NCBI RefSeq assembly: GCF_003201655.1
Contig: NZ_QJJU01000043.1
Location: 1-34,108, forward strand
Direction of reading: 5' to 3'
Length of the DNA: 34,108 nucleotides
Source of the DNA: Mycolicibacterium moriokaense
Lineage (GTDB): Bacteria; Actinomycetota; Actinomycetes; Mycobacteriales; Mycobacteriaceae
A model generated the notes under the pieces. That model was not told the origin of the DNA. It saw only the letters and a list, made by a program, of their open reading frames with translations, and searched no databases. A program made the translations under genes and the position numbers. Of this stretch, positions 23,027-31,021 are shown one piece after another (within the stretch, counting starts at the first letter, position 1; the number at the start of each line of letters is the position of its first letter).

Positions 23027-23893
23027 TCATCGGTGTCGGTCGGTGAGGGTCTTTGAGATGTGGCGGGCGATCGTTTCGACGATAAGCGGCTCGTCGGATT
23101 CGGGCAGCAGCCGGCCGGGCGGGGTGAGCAGGGCCAGGACATGGGCGGCGGCCAGCAGGTGCTCGACCTCCAGTGTCGCGACGCCGCGCCCGCACAGGCC
23201 GGCCAACAGTCCCGGCACGACCAGCGCGCCGAACTCGAACGGCTCGTCGGGAATCCTCACGGTCCGGTCCCCGGCGTGCGGCACGGATACCGCGGCGTTC
23301 GGGTCGACCAGGACGTCGTTGTGCGCCATCAGCCGGGCCAGCGGGTAATCGTGTGCATCGCGGTGATGCCAGGTGGTGAGTTCGCCGATGCCGCAGCCGA
23401 TCAGGATGGGCCCCAGTAGCGGCAGCGACTCCGTGTCGGCCATCACGACTCGTGCCCGCGCCCGCGTCACTGCTCGGGAACGCAACATGGTCACCGCGTC
23501 GATATGGGTGATGACCAGCGGGCCCCCGGCATCGGCGACCCGGTGCTGCACCGCGGCCGACTCCGCTGCCGACAGGCCGACGACCAGTACCGCCGACACC
23601 GGTGCCCGCAGGCCGGTGATCGCCGATACCAGTGTGGGCAGATCCCGCGTCGACAGCGGCATCGGCGCGGCGCGCATCGGCGTGGCCTCGTTGATCAGCG
23701 CGACGTAGTCCTCCATCGCCAGCCACGACGACCGCGGCGGGTACGGCGGATTCATTGTGCGAGCAGCGGCCACGCCGATGACGCCGACATCGACCCCGGT
23801 GAAGAACCCCCGGCCGCCCGCCCTCGCTGGTTGGTCGCCATTTCTGGCGAGACCGTTCGTCATCGGCATCCGTCCGCGCACATCGACCCGCAT
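23027..23893 (-). CDS. Protein of unknown function, possibly a degenerate malic-enzyme relative
   Basis: Up to 288 residues; I know no exact family. The C-terminal part (IPDEPFEFGALVVPGLLAG, then EHLLAAAHVLALLTPPGRLLPESDEPLIVETIARHI) reads like the end of bacterial malic enzymes (FPG.F.GALD....EE..LAAA.ALA......LLP...D..V...VA). The part around residues 75-105 resembles their ..P..LDT.D.......V..L.P.F..I segment. The NAD-binding glycine loop and catalytic Lys/Asp pattern are not visible, so activity is doubtful. Met1, Met9 or Met11 may be the start; GGACGG favours Met9 or Met11. It heads the PEPCK operon, so a role at the malate/pyruvate/oxaloacetate node is plausible. Confidence 0.55.
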   Translation of the reverse strand: MRVDVRGRMPMTNGLARNGDQPARAGGRGFFTGVDVGVIGVAAARTMNPPYPPRSSWLAMEDYVALINEATPMRAAPMPLSTRDLPTLVSAITGLRAPVSAVLVVGLSAAESAAVQHRVADAGGPLVITHIDAVTMLRSRAVTRARARVVMADTESLPLLGPILIGCGIGELTTWHHRDAHDYPLARLMAHNDVLVDPNAAVSVPHAGDRTVRIPDEPFEFGALVVPGLLAGLCGRGVATLEVEHLLAAAHVLALLTPPGRLLPESDEPLIVETIARHISKTLTDRHR

Positions 23894-23902
23894 GATCTAT
23901 AT

Positions 23903-23922
23903 GGTTGCGAAATTACGCAAGT
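23903..23922. promoter_or_regulatory. Probable ArsR operator upstream of the PEPCK operon
   Basis: TTGCG-N6-CGCAA at 23905-23920 is a perfect inverted repeat. Over 20 bases the site matches the one at 24373-24392 at 14 positions, including TTGCG and GCAAGT. A -10-like TATAGA lies beside it on the minus strand, just before the first gene of the operon. A further ACTTGC half-site is at 23940-23945. Confidence 0.65.
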
Positions 23923-23960
23923 AGCGAGCATGTGTGGGCACTTGCTGTTGTCGGCGCGCA

Positions 23961-24317
23961 TCAGCCGGTGGCCTCGCCGAGCACACCCGGCAGGTCCTCG
24001 AGGACTTCAGCCTGCCCGGCGACGACCCCGGTGAGGATGGCCCGCGCGACAGCCAGCAGTTCGGCCACCCGCGGCGACGTCAGGGTGTAGGACACCGAGA
24101 GGCCCTCGCGTTTGGCCGTGACCAAGCCGGCGCGCCGCAGGACAGAGAGCTGTTGGGACAGGTTGGCGGGCTCGATGGCGACCTCGGGCAGCATCTCCGA
24201 CACGGTGTAGTCGCGGTCGCTGAGCAGCTCGAGTATGCGGATGCGTGCAGGATGGCCCAGCGTCTTGAAGAAGTCGGCCTTCATCTGATAGAGCGGCTGG
24301 CGCGACTTGGACACCAC
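23961..24317 (-). CDS. ArsR-family regulator (paralogue of the Rv0081-like protein)
   Basis: A 118-residue ArsR winged-helix repressor. ADFFKTLGHPARIRILELL (about 14-32), VAIEPANLSQQLSVLRRAGLV (about 46-66) and the C-terminal AVARAILTG...VLEDLPG are shared almost word for word with the ArsR at 31502-31852. No Cys-based metal site is visible. Two adjacent GTG codons can serve as start; AAAGGAG lies just upstream. It is the gene immediately before the PEPCK operon on the same strand. Inverted repeats of one type stand before both it and that operon, so it probably represses both. The signal is unknown. Confidence 0.9.
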   Translation of the reverse strand: MVSKSRQPLYQMKADFFKTLGHPARIRILELLSDRDYTVSEMLPEVAIEPANLSQQLSVLRRAGLVTAKREGLSVSYTLTSPRVAELLAVARAILTGVVAGQAEVLEDLPGVLGEATG

Positions 24318-24372
24318 GGCGTCTCCTTTGATGACATGGCCTTCCCAGCGGGTGGGCGGCCCCTACTCTACT

Positions 24373-24392
24373 ACTTGCGCAGTTCAGCAAGT
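24373..24392. promoter_or_regulatory. Probable operator of the ArsR gene at 23961-24317
   Basis: ACTTGC-N8-GCAAGT is a perfect inverted repeat about 55 bases upstream of the ArsR start and just behind the 3' end of hycE. The same pattern recurs at 23903-23922. On the minus strand a TAGAGT -10-like element follows it directly. Confidence 0.65.
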
Positions 24393-24459
24393 TGGCGGGG
24401 GGGCAGGTGGGGAGGTGGTGTAGCCCGGGTGGCGCTGTGCGTCGTCGTGGTTGTGGCGG

Positions 24460-25950
24460 TCACAGGTCGTTGCCGGCGTAGGAGAGGTTGAAACTTTTGT
24501 TGGCTAGTGGGAAGTCGGGGACGATGGTGTCGGCCATGGCGACGGGCAGGGCGGGCCAGTTGAACCAGGACGGGTCGACGATCTTGGCGCGGGTGATGCG
24601 GGCGCCAGCGGGTTGACCGGCGCCGATTTCGACGCGGTGCACGATGGTGCCGCGCCACCCTTCGACGATGCCGATGCCGCTGCGCGGCCCGTGATTTCGC
24701 GGTGCTGTTGCGGTGTATTCGGTTGGGCCGGTGTGTGATTCGATGAGGTAGCAGGCCAGCGCGGCTGAAGCGGCGAACTCGTCGCGGCGCACTGTGTAGC
24801 GTGCGAGCACGTCTCCGGCGGTTGCGCTGATCTCGGTGATAGGCAAAGCGATGGTGGGGTGTTCGAGCCGGGCGTCGCTGCGCAGGCCGCTGGCGCGGGC
24901 AACGTAGCCCAGGGCGCCCATGGCGCGGGCGTCGTCGGCGCCAAGTACGGCGGTGCCGGCGAACCGGTCGTGAATGACGCTGTTGCGCAGGGTGAGTTCG
25001 GCGACCTCGGCGAGGTCGGCGGCGATGGATCGCAGCTGCGCGCGGTCGGGCAGCTCACGCAGCACGACCGCGCCGGGCCCGATGGCGCCGCGCAGCAACC
25101 GATGCCCGGTCACGGCGGCGTTGATCCGCAGAAGCTGTTCGCGGGTGCGTTGGGCGTGGGTGTTGGCCAGTGCGAAGCCGACGTCGTTGGCCAGCGCGCC
25201 GAGATCGGCGGCGTGATTGTAGAGCCGCTCGAGTTCGACCAGCAGGGCCCGCATCCGATGCGCCGCGTCGGGCAGCTCGATGCCCAGCGCGTCTTCTACC
25301 GCCAGGCTGTGGGCCAGCGCGTGGGCGGCCGACGTGTCGCCGCTGACGCGTTCGGCCAGATCCACCGCGCCGCGCGCGGGGCGGCCCTCGAACAGTTTCT
25401 CTACCCCGCGGTGAACGAACCACAGCCGCACCTTCAGCCGCAGCACGGTTTCCCCGACGACGGAGAATCGGAAGTGGCCGGGTTCGATCAGCCCAGCGTG
25501 CACGGGGCCGACCGGGATCTCATACACCCCGGGTCCTTCGACGGTGACGAACGGGAAGTGCCCGTCGGCGGTGAAGTCGGGTGCGGGCCCGGCGTCGGCG
25601 CGCATGGGATGCCAGTCCTGCGGCCAGTGGGCGTGGCGGACCAGCCGGCGCGGTTTGGGATGGCCGATCAGCCGGACTCCGTACAGGTCGGCCATTTCCC
25701 GCTCGAACCTGCCGGCCGGAAACGATAAATATGCCAGCGACCGAAGTGCGGGATCGTCTGTGGGAACCGAGCATTCGAGCTCGATACGGCGGTCGGGCCC
25801 CCCGGCCAAAAACAGATAGACGACCCGCAAACTGTCGCCCTCGTCATGGGCCGCCGCCAGGGCCAGGCGGAAGCCCTGCGCCAGCAGGTCCTCGGCGAGC
25901 TGGGCGCAACCCTCGCCTGAGAGCCGGTGGCGTACCCAGTCACCTCTCAT
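24460..25950 (-). CDS. hycE: HycE/NuoCD-like large subunit lacking Ni-Fe ligands
   Basis: A 496-residue fusion of a NuoC-like domain (about 1-125, including ADLYGVRLIGHPKPRRLVRH) and a NuoD/hydrogenase-large-subunit-like domain (about 140-496, starting GPVHAGLIEPGHFRFSVVGE). It matches M. tuberculosis Rv0087. Ni-Fe hydrogenases carry two CxxC pairs. Here the first is ERVSGDTSAAH (Ser203, Thr206) and the second is VDPSWFN (Ser461, Asn464), so all four metal ligands are gone. The protein therefore cannot hold a Ni-Fe centre and is expected to work more like NuoD, next to a quinone- or ion-coupling site. Last gene of the operon; its ATG overlaps the previous stop. Confidence 0.93.
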   Translation of the reverse strand: MRGDWVRHRLSGEGCAQLAEDLLAQGFRLALAAAHDEGDSLRVVYLFLAGGPDRRIELECSVPTDDPALRSLAYLSFPAGRFEREMADLYGVRLIGHPKPRRLVRHAHWPQDWHPMRADAGPAPDFTADGHFPFVTVEGPGVYEIPVGPVHAGLIEPGHFRFSVVGETVLRLKVRLWFVHRGVEKLFEGRPARGAVDLAERVSGDTSAAHALAHSLAVEDALGIELPDAAHRMRALLVELERLYNHAADLGALANDVGFALANTHAQRTREQLLRINAAVTGHRLLRGAIGPGAVVLRELPDRAQLRSIAADLAEVAELTLRNSVIHDRFAGTAVLGADDARAMGALGYVARASGLRSDARLEHPTIALPITEISATAGDVLARYTVRRDEFAASAALACYLIESHTGPTEYTATAPRNHGPRSGIGIVEGWRGTIVHRVEIGAGQPAGARITRAKIVDPSWFNWPALPVAMADTIVPDFPLANKSFNLSYAGNDL

Positions 25951-27416
25951 CGCAGCGACCCGAATTGGCTTGCGGCCGTGGTGAACAGATCGGCCAGCGG
26001 GCCGGCGGTGACCCCCAGCGCGATCGAGCCGGCGACCCCGGCCAGCAGCGCGGCGGCCACGGTGGCCGGCACGGTGATCGGCGGCGCACCCGCGGCCGGG
26101 GCGCCCAGCAGGAGGCGGCTGGCGTTGCGCACCAGCGCAGCGAACGCGATCGCGATCGCCACCATCCCTGCGGCCAGCACCCAGGCCAGCCGGGCGTCGG
26201 CCAGCGACCGGGCGATGGCCAGCTCGCTGGCGAACATCGCGAACGGGGGCAGGCCCAGCAGCACGATCAGACCCACGGCGAAGGACCCACCGACCAGCCG
26301 TGAGCGCGCCACGACACCGGTGATGTCCGCGATGGCGGTGGAACCATGCGCGGCCTGCAGCTGCCCGCCGGCCAGGAACAGCACCGTCTTGCCGATGCCG
26401 TGGGCCAGCACATGTAGCAGCAGCGCGGCGATCGCAAGCGTCGTTCCGGCGGCCGCGGCGATCGCGATCAGACCCATGTTCTCCATCGACGAGTAGGCCA
26501 GCATCCGTTTGAGGTCGGGCGTCACCGTTAGCATCATCGCGGCCACCAGCAGGGTGGCCAGCCCGATCACCAGCAGTCCGGTCCGCAGGAACGCCGGGCC
26601 GGCGGCGGTATCGACGATCGGCTTGATGCGGATGAGCACCGAGAACGCCACCGACAGCAACACCCCGCTCATCAACGCCGAGACCGGTGCCGGTGCCTGG
26701 CTGTGCGCATCGGCCAGCCAGGTGTGAAACGGGACAAGGCCGGCCTTGGCGCCGTACCCGATCAGCAGCAGCCCACCGGCGAGCCGGGCCACCCCGGGAT
26801 CCAGGCCGCCGGCGTGGGCTGCGAGCACGTCGAGGTTCAACGCCTGCGCGGCGGGTGCGCCGGCGTGCTGGGCGGCGAAGTACAGCAGCACGGTGCCCAA
26901 AAACGCCACCGCGATGCCGACCGAACAGATCACCACGTATTTCCAGGTCGCCTCCAGTGATGTGCGGGTGCGGCGATGCCCGACCAGGAACGCGGTGACG
27001 ATGGTGGTGGCCTCGATCGCCACCCAGATCACCCCAATGTTGTTGGCGCACACCGCCACCACCATCGCGGCCAGAAACGCCGAGGTGAGCACCCCGTAGA
27101 GTTGTGCGCCGCGGGTGTCGGTGTGGCCGTGGGCCAGTTCGGTGTTGACATATCCGATCCCCGCCCAGGTGGCAAGCGTGGCGACGATGCCGATGACGAT
27201 CAGCATGGTGGCGGTCAGCGCGTCGGCGCGCAGCAGCCCGCCCAGCGCGAGGTCGGTCCCCGACCCGACGCGCAACCCCAGCGCCGCCCCGCAGCCCAGT
27301 ACCGTGATCGCCGAGGCCACCGTCAACATCGCGGTGGCGCGGCGCCATCCGGCGAGCAAGTGGGCGATCGCCGCGGCGACGGGCGCAAGGATCGGCGCGA
27401 GCAGCACTGCGGTCAT
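25947..27416 (-). CDS. hycQ: HyfF/NuoM-like antiporter-type membrane subunit
   Basis: A 489-residue subunit with about 14 membrane helices, of the Mrp/NuoL/M/N proton-channel family and equivalent to Rv0086. Residues used for proton transfer in the family are present: the Glu in WVAIEATTIVTAFLVG, Lys in YGAKAGLVPFHTWLADAHSQAPAPVSALMSG, KRMLAYSSMENMGLI, and Lys in LHVLAHGIGKTVLFLAGG. The ATG at 27414-27416 shares one base with the preceding stop (TGATG); the frame is open far upstream, but that part lies inside hycP. It should form part of the ion-pumping arm. Confidence 0.93.
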   Translation of the reverse strand: MTAVLLAPILAPVAAAIAHLLAGWRRATAMLTVASAITVLGCGAALGLRVGSGTDLALGGLLRADALTATMLIVIGIVATLATWAGIGYVNTELAHGHTDTRGAQLYGVLTSAFLAAMVVAVCANNIGVIWVAIEATTIVTAFLVGHRRTRTSLEATWKYVVICSVGIAVAFLGTVLLYFAAQHAGAPAAQALNLDVLAAHAGGLDPGVARLAGGLLLIGYGAKAGLVPFHTWLADAHSQAPAPVSALMSGVLLSVAFSVLIRIKPIVDTAAGPAFLRTGLLVIGLATLLVAAMMLTVTPDLKRMLAYSSMENMGLIAIAAAAGTTLAIAALLLHVLAHGIGKTVLFLAGGQLQAAHGSTAIADITGVVARSRLVGGSFAVGLIVLLGLPPFAMFASELAIARSLADARLAWVLAAGMVAIAIAFAALVRNASRLLLGAPAAGAPPITVPATVAAALLAGVAGSIALGVTAGPLADLFTTAASQFGSLR

Positions 27417-28078
27417 CAGTCGTGCAGCTCGGTCAGCTGATCCAGGTCCGCGCCGCCGAAGGCGCGTCGCAGCCGGCCGGTGAGAACACCGATCACGATC
27501 ACCGCGAACAACACGTCCAGCGAGGCCCCGAGCTCCACGATCAGCGGCACCCCGGCGGTCAGCAGGAACGCCGTTGCGGCGATCCCGTTGTCCAGCATCA
27601 GGAATCCGGCCGCCTGCGAGACGGCGTGACGGCGGGTGGTCATCACGAACAACGCGATCAGCATCACCGTGAACGCGGCCGGCACGGCGCTGGTGGTGGC
27701 ACTGGCTTCCACGTTGACCACCGGACGGGTGATGGCGAACGCGATGACGGTCAGCACCGCGGTGATCAGCAGCGAGGTGGCGGTGTTCACCACTGGTGTG
27801 GCCTCGCGCTGCGCGTGCGGCTCGGCGCCCACCGCGCGGGTCAGCAGCCACGGCAGCACCAGTGCGCGCAACGCGAGCACCGCGACACCCACGACGATCA
27901 ACGCGGCGTCACCGTCGTGGATCCCGCGCACGATCGGGATCGCGGCCAGCGCAACACCTTGCCACGCCAGCAGGCCCACGATGGCGCGCAGATCGCGGCG
28001 CCACACAATCAGCACCGCGGCCAGCATCAGCCCGCCGCCGGCGAAGTCGATCAGGATCGCGAAGGTCGCCTCGGTCAT
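27416..28078 (-). CDS. hycP: HyfE/NuoK-like membrane subunit
   Basis: A 220-residue membrane protein with about six to seven helices, the size of Rv0085. The C-terminal half is NuoK/MnhC-like (AVSQAAGFLMLDNGIAATAFLLTAGVPLIVELGASLDVLFAVIVIGVL). The two acidic residues that NuoK uses for proton transfer correspond to Asp and Glu here (LMLDNG, IVELGAS). The start at 28078 is chosen from MTEATFAILIDFAGGG and the ten-base gap to hycD; longer readings enter the neighbour. It is a membrane-arm subunit of the same complex. Confidence 0.9.
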   Translation of the reverse strand: MTEATFAILIDFAGGGLMLAAVLIVWRRDLRAIVGLLAWQGVALAAIPIVRGIHDGDAALIVVGVAVLALRALVLPWLLTRAVGAEPHAQREATPVVNTATSLLITAVLTVIAFAITRPVVNVEASATTSAVPAAFTVMLIALFVMTTRRHAVSQAAGFLMLDNGIAATAFLLTAGVPLIVELGASLDVLFAVIVIGVLTGRLRRAFGGADLDQLTELHD

Positions 28079-28088
28079 CGGTGTGCCC

Positions 28089-29048
28089 TCATGCGGGGAC
28101 GGTGAAGAAGTTCGCGGCGGTGACCGCCAGCAGGGACAGCACAAACGACCCGGCCAACAGCTCAGGTACCCGGAACAGGCGAAGTTTGGCCAGGAACACC
28201 TCCGCGGCGGCCAGCCCCACCGCGAGCACAGCGACTTTGAGAGTGATCGCTGCGACGCCGATCAACACATCCAGTGCGCCCGGATGCCCGCCGGCGATCC
28301 CCCACGGCAGGAACAGATTCGCAAGCAGCGCCAGCAGAACCGTCAGCCGCATCCCGGCGGCCCATTCGACCAGCGCCAGCCGCGGACCCGCGTACTCGAG
28401 CACCATCGCCTCGTGCACCATCGTCAACTCCAGGTGGGTGGCGGGGTTGTCGACCGGCAATCGTCCGGTCTCGGCGACGATCACGATCACCAGCGCCACG
28501 AACGCCAGCACCCCGGCCAGCGACACCACCTGCCCGGGATGGGCGATCGTGTTGGCCACCAGCGCACCGAGGTTGGCCGATCCCGCCGGAATGGACAGCG
28601 CGAACACGGCCAGCAGAATCGTCGGCTCGACCAGGGCCGCGATGGTGATCTCCCGGCTTGCCCCCATACCGCCGAACGACGTGCCGGTATCGATGCCGGC
28701 CAACGTCAACGCAACGGTCCCCAGGAACAGCAGGCCGACGACGGCGAACAGGTCGGCACTGGAATCCAGCGGTGACCCGGTGGCCACCAGCGGCGCGATC
28801 GCCGCGATCAGTAGCGTCGTTGCGGCGATGATCGCCGGCGCGGCCACGAACACGATCGTCGTGCCCCGCGGCGTGATCTGTTGTTTGCCAAGCTGTTTGC
28901 GTAAGTCGCGCCACGGCTGGCCCACGCCGCCGCCGGCGCGGCCCTCCAACCGTGCCCGCACCTGGCGCATCACGCCGATCATCACCGGCGCACCGACCAT
29001 GACGGCACCGATCTGGGCGGCACCCGCGGCGTAGGACATCGCGTTCAC
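28089..29048 (-). CDS. hycD: HyfC/NuoH-like membrane subunit
   Basis: A 319-residue subunit with about eight helices, equivalent to Rv0084 and homologous to NuoH. NuoH connects the peripheral and membrane arms and lines the quinone channel. Family landmarks are the N-terminal loop LEGRAGGGVGQPWRDLRKQL, FGGMGASREITIAALVEP and AETGRLPVDNPATHLELTMVHEAMVLEYAG. The conserved acidic residues of these loops are intact. The GTG start overlaps the previous stop (GTGA). Confidence 0.93.
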   Translation of the reverse strand: MNAMSYAAGAAQIGAVMVGAPVMIGVMRQVRARLEGRAGGGVGQPWRDLRKQLGKQQITPRGTTIVFVAAPAIIAATTLLIAAIAPLVATGSPLDSSADLFAVVGLLFLGTVALTLAGIDTGTSFGGMGASREITIAALVEPTILLAVFALSIPAGSANLGALVANTIAHPGQVVSLAGVLAFVALVIVIVAETGRLPVDNPATHLELTMVHEAMVLEYAGPRLALVEWAAGMRLTVLLALLANLFLPWGIAGGHPGALDVLIGVAAITLKVAVLAVGLAAAEVFLAKLRLFRVPELLAGSFVLSLLAVTAANFFTVPA

Positions 29049-31021
29049 CGGGCCACCACCAGCACGATCAGCACGCCCAGCGCCCCGTAGGCCAGGTAGA
29101 GGTGCACGCTGCCGGTGTGGGCGCGGGCCACCCGCCCGGCGACCGCGGCCACCGCGGCGATCACCGGGGTGTAGAGCCGCTGCTCGATCGCGTCGCCGAT
29201 CGAGGACCGGTAGGTGACCTTCTCGGCCAGATACCGCGACTCCGCGGTGTGGGTGATCTCAATGTCGGTATCCGGGCGCAGCACGTCGTCGAACACCCGC
29301 TGCAGCGGCTCGGCGAACGAGGTGGCGGTGTACTGCATCCGCGCGGTGAGATCATCAGCGCCACAAGCCCATAACGGCAGGGTGGCCGGTTGCGGGCGCC
29401 GCCGCGAACGCCAGGTTGCCAGCAAGACGGTGGCCAATACCGCGGCGGCCAGGGCGGCGGCGATCACCGCGGGTGCGATCGAGCCGTGCAGCCCGGGCAG
29501 CCGCACCATCGCGCCGAAATCGGTGAACGCGGCCCCGCGCCCGGCCGGCAGCACGTCAAGAACACGGCGCAACGCGTTCGCGACGGCCCCCGGCGCCACC
29601 GCCAGCACTATGCAGGCCGCCGCCGCCAGCGTCATCCCGGCCAGCATGGCGCGCGACGCCTCGCGCGCGTCGGCGGCCGGTTCGCTGCGCGGGCGGGCCA
29701 AGAACCCGATCCCGAACGCCTTGACCATCGCCGCCACACCCAGACCGGTGGTCAGCGCGACCGCGCCGACCGCCAGCGGGGTCGTCAGCGCCACCACGGT
29801 GTCGTGGCCGGGCGCGGTGTGGATCAGCGATTGGACCAACAGCCACTCGCTGACAAACCCGGCGCCCAGCGGAAGCCCACACGCGCCCAGCGCGGCGACC
29901 CCGAACAGGATCGTGGTCGCCGGCATCCGTTTAGCCAGCCCGCCGAGCCGGTCCAGGTCGCGCAGCCCGGTCGCCGCGAGCACCGAGCCGGCGGCCAAAA
30001 ACCCCAGGCTCTTGAACGCCGCGTGCGCGATCAGGTGCAGCAGCGCCGCGGCCATCGCGATCGTCGCCGGCGCGGGCATCGCGGCATCAGCCAGCAGTGT
30101 CGCCGCACCCAACGCCAGGGTGATCAGGCCCATGTTCTCGGTGGTCGAATAGGCCAGCAGCCGTTTGAGATCGGTGGCCACCGACGCCTGCAACACCCCG
30201 TAGACCGCGGATAGGCCGCCGATGACCAGCAGGGTCAACCCCCACCAGCGCGGGCCGGGCCCTAACAGCTGCAGGTCGATGCGGACGATGCCGTAGACGC
30301 CGAGGTTGACCATCGCCGCGCTCATCAACGCCGACACCGGGCTCGGCGCCTCCGGATGCGCGCGCGGCAGCCAGGCGTGCAGCGGCACCAGCCCGGCCTT
30401 CGACCCGAACCCGGCCACCGTCAACACGAACACAGCACTGCGCGTCGCATCGCCCACCCGGCCTAGGTCCAGGTCGGCGAATCGGTCCGCGCCACCGGTC
30501 GCCGACAACACCATCAACCCGATCAGCACAGCCACGAACCCGAGCTGGGTCATCACCGCGTAGAACCGGCCGGCGGCGCGGACCTCGGGGCGGGTGTGTT
30601 CGGTCAGCACCAGCACCAGCGAGGCGATCGCCATCAACTCCCACGCCAGCAGGAACGTGGTCACCGACCCAGCCGCCGGCACCATCAGCATCGCCGCGAC
30701 GAACACCGGCAGCACCGCCAGCGAAACGCGGCCCAGATGGTGGCGGTAGCCGATCACGTAGACGCCGACGCCAATCGCGACCGCACCGGTAAGCGTCAAG
30801 AAGAACCCACCGAGTGGGTCGAGGTCCAGCCACACCCCCGACAGCGGCAGCAGCCAGCCGATGTGGCACGACCGCGCCGAGGAGAACATCCCCACAAGAC
30901 CCAGCCAGACACCCAACCCGCCGACGCAGGTTGTCAGGCTGCCCGACACGGCTGGTCCGAAGCCGTCCCGGGGCAAGACCTTTGGCGCCGAGGCTGCGGC
31001 CGGGGTGAGCGTGGCCGTCAT
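29045..31021 (-). CDS. HyfB/NuoL-like large antiporter-type membrane subunit
   Basis: A 658-residue membrane protein with about 16 helices, equivalent to Rv0083. Proton-transfer residues of the NuoL/M family are kept: Glu in LLAWELMAIASLVLVL, Lys and His in FGSKAGLVPLHAWLPRAHPEAPSPVSALMSA, KRLLAYSTTENMGLI, and Lys in HLIAHAAFKSLGFLAAGS. The C-terminal ~150 residues extend beyond the core into a hydrophilic loop (DTDIEITHTAESRYLAEKVTYRSS) and a final helix, as in HyfB/HycC. Its ATG overlaps the preceding stop by four bases. It would drive or use an ion gradient. Confidence 0.93.
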   Translation of the reverse strand: MTATLTPAAASAPKVLPRDGFGPAVSGSLTTCVGGLGVWLGLVGMFSSARSCHIGWLLPLSGVWLDLDPLGGFFLTLTGAVAIGVGVYVIGYRHHLGRVSLAVLPVFVAAMLMVPAAGSVTTFLLAWELMAIASLVLVLTEHTRPEVRAAGRFYAVMTQLGFVAVLIGLMVLSATGGADRFADLDLGRVGDATRSAVFVLTVAGFGSKAGLVPLHAWLPRAHPEAPSPVSALMSAAMVNLGVYGIVRIDLQLLGPGPRWWGLTLLVIGGLSAVYGVLQASVATDLKRLLAYSTTENMGLITLALGAATLLADAAMPAPATIAMAAALLHLIAHAAFKSLGFLAAGSVLAATGLRDLDRLGGLAKRMPATTILFGVAALGACGLPLGAGFVSEWLLVQSLIHTAPGHDTVVALTTPLAVGAVALTTGLGVAAMVKAFGIGFLARPRSEPAADAREASRAMLAGMTLAAAACIVLAVAPGAVANALRRVLDVLPAGRGAAFTDFGAMVRLPGLHGSIAPAVIAAALAAAVLATVLLATWRSRRRPQPATLPLWACGADDLTARMQYTATSFAEPLQRVFDDVLRPDTDIEITHTAESRYLAEKVTYRSSIGDAIEQRLYTPVIAAVAAVAGRVARAHTGSVHLYLAYGALGVLIVLVVAR

